In this document: positions 27,012-33,079 of the stretch, piece by piece
How positions within the stretch are numbered: position 1 is the stretch's first letter
Layout: each line of letters opens with the position of its first letter
NCBI GenBank assembly: GCA_003282225.1
Contig: QBZO01000007.1
Coordinates: forward strand, 1-40,231
Reading direction: 5' to 3'
Source of the DNA: Prochlorococcus sp. AG-335-I21
GTDB taxonomy: Bacteria; Cyanobacteriota; Cyanobacteriia; PCC-6307; Cyanobiaceae
Length of the DNA: 40,231 nucleotides
Program-made: the position numbers and the translations under genes
Notes under the pieces: generated by a model
What the model saw: only the letters and a program-made list of their open reading frames with translations
Database searches by the model: none
Told to the model about the DNA's origin: nothing

Positions 27012-27162
27012 TTACTATTTTTTAAACATACTTTTAAGATTACTCGAAACTATATATTCCTCAAAAGAAAATTAAGGAAATATAAGTTTTAAAACTTTTC
27101 AAATAATTACCTATTGACATTAAGAAATTATTCCCCAAAGTAAGGAAAATATTAGTAAAAAA

Positions 27163-27834
27163 TTGTTTATTACTGTTTGCGGTCAAAAAGGAGGTGTTGC
27201 TAAAACTTGCACAAGTATTCACCTTGCAAGTGTATGGCATTCTGAAGGCAAAAAAGTATGTATAGTTGATGCTGATAAAAACAGATCAGCATTAGCCTAC
27301 TCATCCAGAGGAAACCTTCCATTTCCCGTTTTTCCAGTTAGTTCAGCCGCAAAAGCCTCCAGATCCTCGGAAATTGTTATTACTGATGGGCAGGCAAGCA
27401 GTGATACAGAAGAACTCAAACATCTTGCATACGGATCAGATTTAGTAATTCTACCCACAACCGCAAAAGCAAGGTCTGTTGAATTAACTGTTGAATTATC
27501 CAACTTATTAAATACTTTAAAAGTTAATCATGCAGTCGTAATTGTAAAAGTAGATTTTAGACAACAAAAAGCAGCTCAACAAGCTAAGACAGCGTTAGAA
27601 AATTTCGGTTTACACGTTTTTGATACATTTATTCCTTTACTTTCAGCATTTGACAAAGCAGAAGCATCTGGAAATGCAGTATTTGAAGCTGTAGACGATT
27701 TAGGAAGATCAGATCCTCGTCGAATGACGGGCTGGTCTGCCTACTGTTCCATTGCATCTCAAATCCCATGCCTGATTTCGAAGCACTCATCCGACACCAA
27801 CAACTTAAACAACCAAAAACTAATCAGCGCCTAA
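27163..27834 (+). CDS. ParA/MinD-type ATPase, orphan
   Basis: 223 aa, TTG start at 27163. It has the deviant Walker A KGGVAKT (9-15, signature lysine K9) and DADKNRSA (36-43) as Walker A'. Such ATPases position chromosomes, plasmids or protein complexes by forming gradients on DNA or membrane. No ParB gene or parS site is seen nearby, so partner and cargo are unknown. The 3' end overlaps the next small gene by 67 bp in another frame. Confidence 0.88.
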   Translation: MFITVCGQKGGVAKTCTSIHLASVWHSEGKKVCIVDADKNRSALAYSSRGNLPFPVFPVSSAAKASRSSEIVITDGQASSDTEELKHLAYGSDLVILPTTAKARSVELTVELSNLLNTLKVNHAVVIVKVDFRQQKAAQQAKTALENFGLHVFDTFIPLLSAFDKAEASGNAVFEAVDDLGRSDPRRMTGWSAYCSIASQIPCLISKHSSDTNNLNNQKLISA

Positions 27835-28010
27835 AAGTAGTTGATTCTCCTAATTTTGAAATAGAAAATGGAGAAAACTCACAAATCATACAACCTAAGA
27901 TATTTAATCATTTTCTTGGAAGTTTTATTGGTTCTGTAATAGGAACTATTTCAATCCTCTTTCTTTATATAAACGAATATTTACCAATTGAGCTCCTAAA
28001 AATTAAGTAG
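27768..28010 (+). CDS. 80-aa single-span protein overlapping parA
   Basis: ATG at 27768, inside the 3' end of parA. A polar N-terminal half (MPDFEALIRHQQLKQPKTNQ) is followed by one membrane helix (HFLGSFIGSVIGTISILFLYI, about 48-68) and a short tail. It could be the membrane partner of the ParA-like ATPase, but that rests on position only. The stop codon (28008-28010) lies inside the leftmost argJ-tail copy, so the last residues may have been changed when the element inserted. Confidence 0.6.
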   Translation: MPDFEALIRHQQLKQPKTNQRLKVVDSPNFEIENGENSQIIQPKIFNHFLGSFIGSVIGTISILFLYINEYLPIELLKIK

Positions 28011-28032
28011 TGTATTCGCTATGAATTTCCAC
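28003..28032 (-). repeat. argJ-tail copy 1 (attL-like)
   Basis: On the minus strand this encodes V-E-I-H-S-E-Y-T-T-stop, the C-terminus of ArgJ with one substitution (Asn to His). It differs from the resident argJ at eight of 30 positions, seven of them synonymous. It has TAATCACAG repeats only on its right side. Confidence 0.8.
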
Positions 28033-28348
28033 CTTTGGCATTTAGTATATCCACCTTGCTGAAATACGTTGCTATCACTTAAGTGAATTTTTAGAAAATA
28101 ATCACACCATAATCACAGTCGGCAAAATAATAATCACAGTTTTAGATTTTTAAATAAAATTCATTGAAATAATTAAGATTAATTTCTGTGATCTTATGAA
28201 TAATCGCAGAATAATCACATTCATACCAAAGGTGAATATTCGTCTTTAAGAGGGGGATGGGAATTTCCTACTTCTTCTTTAGAAAAGAAACAAAACATAG
28301 CTTTTAAAAAATTTTCTAGCAAACTAATAAATAACTAGTTTAAGTTCA
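28033..28348 (+). promoter_or_regulatory. Leader region of cassette 1
   Basis: No ORF. It holds a 12-bp palindrome TCACTTAAGTGA (28075-28086), TAATCACA repeats starting at 28099, 28110 and 28131 (steps of 11 and 21 bp) and another at 28212, an inverted repeat TTCTGTGAT-N10-ATCGCAGAA (28184-28211), AAAGGTGAATATTC (28228-28241), and a GGGGGATGGGAATTTCC block. It most likely contains the promoter and 5' UTR of the first YadA-like gene. Confidence 0.65.
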
Positions 28349-29617
28349 ATGAAAAAATTATTAGCCTTTTCTTTAATTACTTCAAGTATGATTTTCAATA
28401 TTGATCAAGCAAAAGCAGACTGGGATTATTGGGGGTACAAAGATGAAACTGAAACAGTAAATGGACATACAGATACTTTTAGGAATCTATACACGATTAA
28501 TTCTGCCACTGGAGAAGGGACTCGAAGACAAAGATTTTGTTACGACAGCAGTATTAGCAATATGAATACTTGCCATACAAATACAGGACTTCCAATTCTT
28601 AGAACCCCAACTGATATTGCTTACCCTGAAAAACATATTGATAAAGATACTTTAATTATCAAACAAAAAGAAACAAATTATTCAAGCGACAATATTCAGA
28701 AAAAATATAATTTAAATGGAGATACTCTGACCAGTGAGACAATTACTTCTGCTAGCACATATTGGTATGACGACTATAGTTACGTTCAAGTAAGAGGGGC
28801 CGCACAAATTGATAGTGATGGAAATTATTATTCAGATATTGGTGGGCAAATGTGGATTAAGCAAACCTCAGATGGAACAATTAGTTTTGGTAAATCAGGT
28901 AGTGATACTGCTATCTATTCATTAAGTGAAAATGGAGTTTCACAAGGAGGAATTAATTTAATAAGTAGAACCTCTGATGGAATAACAAGTATTGGAGCAA
29001 ACTCACTTAAATTACAGGAAAGTGGTGGATTACAAAAAATGTGGGCGACTGATGCTAGCGGGAAAAGCATTCCAATAGATATTACAAATGGGACTAAATT
29101 ACTAATCAAAGGTAGAGATGTAGAGCAATCAATTAATAATGTAGGCGCACTCAGTGCTGCCTTAACAGGACTACCAACAGTTCCAACTGACACAACTCTT
29201 GCCTGTGGCTTAGGAACTGGAACTCATGGGGGTGACTTTGCTTTTTCTGGTGGTTGTGCTTCTAAAGTTAATGAAAAATTATCAATAAACTATGCCGCAT
29301 CAATGACCATGCCCGGTCAAGATTATGCTGGGGATTTTGAAGATACTTTTTCTGCTAGAGCAGGATTTGTTTGGAAATTAGGAAAGTTATTGAAACCAAC
29401 TCAAATTAGTATGGGAGAAAAAGAAAAAATGGAGGCAAAAATTCTCTCACTTGAAGAAAATAATAAAAAAATAATTTTCCAAAATGAAGACTTAAAACAA
29501 AAAAATCAATCAATCATTTCACAAAATAAATCACTATTAGCAAGATTAGAAAGACTAGAAAAAATAGCACTCAGCGAGACACAATCAAAAGATTTAGCGA
29601 CTATAAAATTGCCATAA
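28349..29617 (+). CDS. YadA-like trimeric autotransporter, copy 1
   Basis: 422 aa. Signal peptide 1-23 (MKKLLAFSLITSS..., cleavage after AKA). The passenger (24 to about 260) is polar, Ser/Thr/Gly/Asp-rich and beta-like. Residues about 260-345 resemble the YadA anchor: a VGALSAALTGLP helix, then GLGTGTHGGDFAFSGG strands and ARAGFVWKLG. Two Cys (ACGLGTG and GGCASK) are shared with copy 2. Unusually, about 70 residues follow the barrel: a coiled coil ending LARLERLEK...SKDLATIKLP. Probable role: outer-membrane adhesin. The family call rests on pattern, not on a search. Confidence 0.6.
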   Translation: MKKLLAFSLITSSMIFNIDQAKADWDYWGYKDETETVNGHTDTFRNLYTINSATGEGTRRQRFCYDSSISNMNTCHTNTGLPILRTPTDIAYPEKHIDKDTLIIKQKETNYSSDNIQKKYNLNGDTLTSETITSASTYWYDDYSYVQVRGAAQIDSDGNYYSDIGGQMWIKQTSDGTISFGKSGSDTAIYSLSENGVSQGGINLISRTSDGITSIGANSLKLQESGGLQKMWATDASGKSIPIDITNGTKLLIKGRDVEQSINNVGALSAALTGLPTVPTDTTLACGLGTGTHGGDFAFSGGCASKVNEKLSINYAASMTMPGQDYAGDFEDTFSARAGFVWKLGKLLKPTQISMGEKEKMEAKILSLEENNKKIIFQNEDLKQKNQSIISQNKSLLARLERLEKIALSETQSKDLATIKLP

Positions 29618-29631
29618 TTGAGTAGAAATAA

Positions 29632-29651
29632 TAATCACAGTATTATCACAG
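29632..29651 (+). repeat. Left-arm TAATCACAG repeats, cassette 1 right end
   Basis: Two direct copies start 11 bp apart (29632 and 29643), about 90 bp left of the argJ-tail copy. The same pair occurs at 31060 and 31071 at the right end of cassette 2. Confidence 0.75.
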
Positions 29652-29720
29652 TCGCAAAAGGTGTGTATTCTTTTAGAGATTTTTTATAGTCATATTATGC
29701 GATCCCAGAGATCACAAAAA

Positions 29721-29750
29721 CTACGTCGTATACTCGCTATTAATTTCAAC
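29721..29750 (-). repeat. argJ-tail copy 2 (attP-like, internal)
   Basis: The minus strand encodes V-E-I-N-S-E-Y-T-T-stop. It differs from resident argJ at three positions, all synonymous. It is the only copy flanked by TAATCACAG repeats on both sides. Confidence 0.85.
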
Positions 29751-29816
29751 CTTGAGAAAATAGTATATACACCTTGCTGTAATCAATTGCTATCACTTAA
29801 GTGAATTTACAAAATA

Positions 29817-29857
29817 TAATCACACCATAATCACAGTCGGCAAAATAATAATCACAG
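29817..29857 (+). repeat. Right-arm TAATCACA repeats, cassette 2 left end
   Basis: Three direct copies start at 29817, 29828 and 29849, steps of 11 and 21 bp, thus on one face of the helix. The same spacing is kept at 28099, 28110 and 28131. Confidence 0.8.
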
Positions 29858-29900
29858 TTTTAGATTTCAAATAAAAACCCTTGAAAGAATTAGGTTAAAT

Positions 29901-30020
29901 TTCTGTGATCTTATCTGTAATCACAGAATAATCACATTCATACCAAAGGTGAGTATTCGTCTTTAAGAAGGGGGATGGGAATTTCCTACTTCTTCTTTAG
30001 AAAAGAAACAAAACATAGCA
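29901..30020 (+). promoter_or_regulatory. Conserved structured leader of cassette 2
   Basis: Perfect inverted repeat TTCTGTGAT-N10-ATCACAGAA (29901-29928) followed by a block nearly identical to 28212-28300. The matching arm in cassette 1 has ATCGCAGAA, where the A-to-G change would still pair with U in RNA. The block also has a small stem TTCTTT-AGA-AAAGAA. It probably lies in the 5' UTR. Confidence 0.55.
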
Positions 30021-30065
30021 TTAATAGAGATTTCTAGGAGACTAATAAATAACTAGTTTATTCCG

Positions 30066-31049
30066 ATGAAAAAATTATTAGCATTTGCCTTATTAGGTTC
30101 AAGTCTATTCGCAGGAGTTAGTCCTCTAAAAGCAGATATCTTTTATGGAACGGATTATTTGATTGATGGAGATGATAGATATATTGAGGTTTTCTCTTTT
30201 AACAATTCAACTAACGTTAAAACTAAATTAGGTCGCTACTTATATTCTGATGATGGTGGAAGCAGTTATATCAATAATTTCACTCCAGCAACTCTTGCTA
30301 ATACTGCTAAACAATACAACGCCTCAGAAGGAAAAATTATTATTTATGGATCAACAAATGGCAATCCAAACACAACAGGAAAATATATTGAATTTGATGT
30401 CACACAAAAAACTTGGTCAAGTATTGAAGATATTTCAGGAGAAAATTCGACATTTACTCCAGTCATGACAACAGGTTGGGCCTCCTCAACCGATATAACT
30501 TCAAATTCAAATAATATCTCAACTAATACCTCTAATATCTCAACTAATACCTCTAATATCTCAACTAATACCTCTAATATCAAAAATCTCGGAGAAGGAG
30601 TCGCTGGTACAACGGCTTTGACAGCAGCATTAACCGCACTACCTCAAACATCAAAAGAATCCAAACTAAGTTGTGGGGTCGGAACTGGTGCTTATAGCAG
30701 CAGATATGCGGTTGGTTTTGGTTGTGCTTCTAAAGTAAATGAAAGAGTTGATATAAATGCTGGTGGATCTTATGTTTTTGGTGGTTCTAAATCTTATGGA
30801 GAAGGAACTCTAGACAGTGGAGTTATTAAAGCAGGATTTGTTTTTAAACTAGGTGAATTAAAACAATCAACTCAAATCAGTATGAAAGAAAAAGAAGAAT
30901 TGAAGCAAGAAATAAGTGATCTAAAAGCAAACAATATAAACATTATTTCTCAAAATAAAGCACTTTTAGCAAGACTAGAGCGACTAGAAAAAGTAGCACT
31001 AGGTGAGTCTAAATCAAAAGATTTAGCAACTATAAAACTACCTTATTGA
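30066..31049 (+). CDS. YadA-like trimeric autotransporter, copy 2
   Basis: 327 aa, ATG at 30066. Signal peptide 1-23 (MKKLLAFALLGSS..., cleavage after LKA). A compact passenger (24 to about 140), then a stalk of heptads with the repeat STNTSNI, a helix GTTALTAALTALPQ and an anchor-like segment (about 200-262: SCGVGTGAYSSRYAVGFGCASK..., IKAGFVFKLG). The stalk-to-anchor transition closely follows the YadA pattern. A 60-residue coiled-coil tail ends SKDLATIKLPY. Signal peptide, anchor and tail match copy 1, but the passenger does not. Likely outer-membrane surface protein. Confidence 0.65.
   Translation: MKKLLAFALLGSSLFAGVSPLKADIFYGTDYLIDGDDRYIEVFSFNNSTNVKTKLGRYLYSDDGGSSYINNFTPATLANTAKQYNASEGKIIIYGSTNGNPNTTGKYIEFDVTQKTWSSIEDISGENSTFTPVMTTGWASSTDITSNSNNISTNTSNISTNTSNISTNTSNIKNLGEGVAGTTALTAALTALPQTSKESKLSCGVGTGAYSSRYAVGFGCASKVNERVDINAGGSYVFGGSKSYGEGTLDSGVIKAGFVFKLGELKQSTQISMKEKEELKQEISDLKANNINIISQNKALLARLERLEKVALGESKSKDLATIKLPY
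30516..30578 (+). repeat. Three perfect 21-bp repeats encoding the stalk heptads
   Basis: Units at 30516-30536, 30537-30557 and 30558-30578 are identical at the DNA level and each encode one seven-residue coiled-coil repeat (ISTNTSN in register). Copy-number change would alter stalk length without a frameshift. Confidence 0.9.
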
Positions 31050-31059
31050 GAAGAAATAA

Positions 31060-31148
31060 TAATCACAGTATTATCACAGTCGCAAAAGGTGTGTATTCTT
31101 TTAGAGATTTTTTACAGTCATATCAAGCGATCCCAAAGATCACAAAAA
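31060..31148. repeat. Right end of cassette 2
   Basis: TAATCACAG at 31060 and TTATCACAG at 31071 (11 bp apart), AAAGGTGTGTATTC (31085-31098) and GATC-CCAAA-GATC just before the argJ stop. The stretch closely matches 29632-29720 at the right end of cassette 1. It is also the 3' untranslated region of argJ. Confidence 0.75.
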
Positions 31149-31178
31149 CTACGTCGTATATTCACTATTTATTTCAAC
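31149..31178 (-). repeat. Resident argJ 3' end (attR-like)
   Basis: The last ten codons of the functional argJ (V-E-I-N-S-E-Y-T-T-stop). TAATCACAG repeats occur only on its left side; argJ coding sequence continues on the right. Confidence 0.85.
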
Positions 31179-32387
31179 GTACTTTTTAGACAAATCACAA
31201 CCCCAAGCAGTTCCTTTTTCTGAACCAGAATTAAGATTAAGAGCTATACATACTATATCCTCAACTAAATATTTACCATTCATTTTTGTACGTATGTAAT
31301 TGGCAACTTTTTTGGAATCATATTTATTTAACTTACCCTTTTTCAAAATCTGAAAGTCTCCAATATATAAATCAACGACATCTAATTTAAAATCAATTCC
31401 AGAATTACCAGCAGCTGAAATAATTCTGCCCCAATTTGGATCACAACCATGAATTGCGGTTTTTACCAGTGAAGAATTACATATAGATTTGGCTATCTCA
31501 ATTGCATCTGAATTATTCTTTGCTCCCTCAACCAAAACCTCAAGCAAACAATTTGCGCCTTCTCCATCTCTAGCAATATTTTTTGCCAAGCTTTGGCATA
31601 CAATATCTATACCTACTTGAATCTTTGATAAAAATTTCTTTTCAATTTTTTTTCCTGAATTTATTCCTATAAAGGCATCATTAGTACTTGTCTCTCCATC
31701 CACCGAAATAGCGTTAAAAGACTTTTTAACAGCAATAGAAATCATCTTATCCCAATGTTCTTTATCAACACCAACATCACATGTAAGAAAAGCTAACATA
31801 GTAGCCATATTTGGATAAATCATTCCTGATCCTTTTGCAAAACCAGATATCTTTACCTTTCTCCCTTCAATAAATGTTTCTATAGTAATTTTTTTTTCAA
31901 CTAAATCAGTAGTTAAAATAGCTTCTGCAGCATTCTGCAAACTATTTGTTTTTAACTCCTTGACTAAATTAGGTAAATTATCAATTAAATTTTTTATTTG
32001 AATGGGTATACCAATTACACCAGTTGAGCACATTAAAACTTCTTCTTCATTTATTCCTAATAATTGTGAGACCTCCTTCGTAGCAATAAAAGTATGTTGT
32101 AGACCAAAAGCCCCGGTACATGCATTTGCTTGTCCGGAGTTTATTAATATTGCTCTTATAAGACCTGAAGACTTTTTAATCCTTTGTTCACAAATTTCTA
32201 TACAGGATGCTCGGACTATTGATTGTGTAAACAGGCCACTACAAATGCTATTTTCTGGGGCTAATATTAAGGCCAAGTCTTTTTTCTTAGAGTCCTTCAA
32301 TCCTGCAGCGATACCCGCAAAAGAAAAACCATCAGGCGTTTCTTCACCATCGCTCACAAATGACCAATTAGACTTAATCTGACTCAA
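31149..32387 (-). CDS. argJ: Bifunctional ornithine acetyltransferase / N-acetylglutamate synthase
   Basis: 412 aa, TTG start at 32385-32387. It recycles the acetyl group from N-acetylornithine to glutamate in arginine synthesis. The precursor cleaves itself at the ATML motif; the nucleophile is Thr196 in NMATMLAF. Other conserved pieces are NSGQANACTG, GDGEGANCLLEV-like DGEGAN and DPNWGRIISAAG. The C-terminus INSEYTT is the family norm, so the gene remains intact although cassettes adjoin its 3' end. Confidence 0.96.
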   Translation of the reverse strand: MSQIKSNWSFVSDGEETPDGFSFAGIAAGLKDSKKKDLALILAPENSICSGLFTQSIVRASCIEICEQRIKKSSGLIRAILINSGQANACTGAFGLQHTFIATKEVSQLLGINEEEVLMCSTGVIGIPIQIKNLIDNLPNLVKELKTNSLQNAAEAILTTDLVEKKITIETFIEGRKVKISGFAKGSGMIYPNMATMLAFLTCDVGVDKEHWDKMISIAVKKSFNAISVDGETSTNDAFIGINSGKKIEKKFLSKIQVGIDIVCQSLAKNIARDGEGANCLLEVLVEGAKNNSDAIEIAKSICNSSLVKTAIHGCDPNWGRIISAAGNSGIDFKLDVVDLYIGDFQILKKGKLNKYDSKKVANYIRTKMNGKYLVEDIVCIALNLNSGSEKGTAWGCDLSKKYVEINSEYTT

Positions 32388-32461
32388 TCTTATTTATAAA
32401 TTAAACTCATAATAACTATTCTTTACATTAAAACACTGCCATATAGATTCTTATTAAATTT

Positions 32462-33076
32462 ATGAGCATCCAACCAAAATTAAAAAATAAACAACGAAGA
32501 ATAGGTCTTACTGGCGGTATTGCAAGTGGAAAATCTACAATAGCTAACTACATAAAGAAATATAAAGACATTCCAATATTAGATGCAGATCAATATTCAA
32601 AAGAACTAATCAAGCCGAAAAGTAATAGCTATAAAAAAGTTTTAGCTTATTTTGGACCTCAAATAGTTGATGAGTATTCTTCAGGAAATGCGATAAACAG
32701 GACATTATTAAAAAAAATAATTTTCGAAAATTCTATACATAGAAAATGGATTCAAAATCTTCTTCATCCATTAATAAAAGAAAAAATGATAGAAAAATGT
32801 AATCAATTTGAAAAAAATAAAATTTTACTTTTAGTTGTCCCTTTGCTATTTGAAGCAAAATTTACGGACCTATGTACTGAAATATGGTTAGTAAAATGTC
32901 CAAGAGAAATCCAAAAAAAAAGACTTATGAAAAGAAATAAAATCAGTAATAATGAGGCTGAGAAAATTATAAATCTTCAATTAAATTTTGAAGATAAATC
33001 TAAATTTTCAGATGTGATTTTAGACAATTCAAATGATCAAAAGTTATGGATAAATACAATACAAAAACATCTCTAG
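32462..33076 (+). CDS. coaE: Dephospho-CoA kinase
   Basis: 204 aa, ATG at 32462. It phosphorylates dephospho-CoA at the 3'-hydroxyl, the last step of CoA synthesis. The P-loop is GGIASGKST (18-26), followed by ILDADQYSKEL (substrate binding) and the lid region with LVKCPREIQKKRLMKRN. Length is normal. It is divergent from argJ with a 74-bp gap and converges on gatB with three bases between the genes. Confidence 0.94.
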   Translation: MSIQPKLKNKQRRIGLTGGIASGKSTIANYIKKYKDIPILDADQYSKELIKPKSNSYKKVLAYFGPQIVDEYSSGNAINRTLLKKIIFENSIHRKWIQNLLHPLIKEKMIEKCNQFEKNKILLLVVPLLFEAKFTDLCTEIWLVKCPREIQKKRLMKRNKISNNEAEKIINLQLNFEDKSKFSDVILDNSNDQKLWINTIQKHL

Positions 33077-33079
33077 AAA

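Larger units (their letters stand above)
28003..29750. mobile_element. Putative integrative cassette 1 at the 3' end of argJ
   Basis: It runs from one argJ-tail copy (28003-28032) to the next (29721-29750). It contains phased TAATCACAG repeats, a structured leader, one YadA-like gene and a second pair of repeats. The same order recurs in the next cassette. No recombinase gene is present. The boundaries are inferred from the repeats. Confidence 0.6.
29618..30065. other. Junction region between the two cassettes
   Basis: 448 bp without an ORF. From left: TAATCACAG and TTATCACAG (29632, 29643; 11 bp apart), AAAGGTGTGTATTC (29657-29670), the argJ-tail copy 2, palindrome TCACTTAAGTGA (29793-29804), TAATCACA repeats at 29817, 29828 and 29849 (11 and 21 bp apart), the inverted repeat at 29901-29928, TAATCACA at 29929, AAAGGTGAGTATTC (29945-29958) and the GGGGGATGGG leader block. 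It combines the right end of cassette 1 with the left end of cassette 2. Confidence 0.75.
29721..31178. mobile_element. Putative integrative cassette 2 at the 3' end of argJ
   Basis: It runs from the internal argJ-tail copy to the real argJ 3' end. It has the same order of leader repeats, YadA-like gene and trailing repeats as cassette 1, with a different passenger region. It carries no recombinase. Confidence 0.6.

Noticed and set aside
28099-28220. CRISPR array made of TAATCACAG repeats
   Set aside because: Repeats are too short and spacing is 11 or 21 bp; there are no unique spacers and no cas genes.
28228-28300. Leader block as a Yfr2-type small RNA
   Set aside because: I could not find the conserved Yfr2 loop motif by eye, so the family name is not justified.
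32002-32382. 126-aa plus-strand ORF inside argJ
   Set aside because: A shadow of the argJ coding frame; no independent support.
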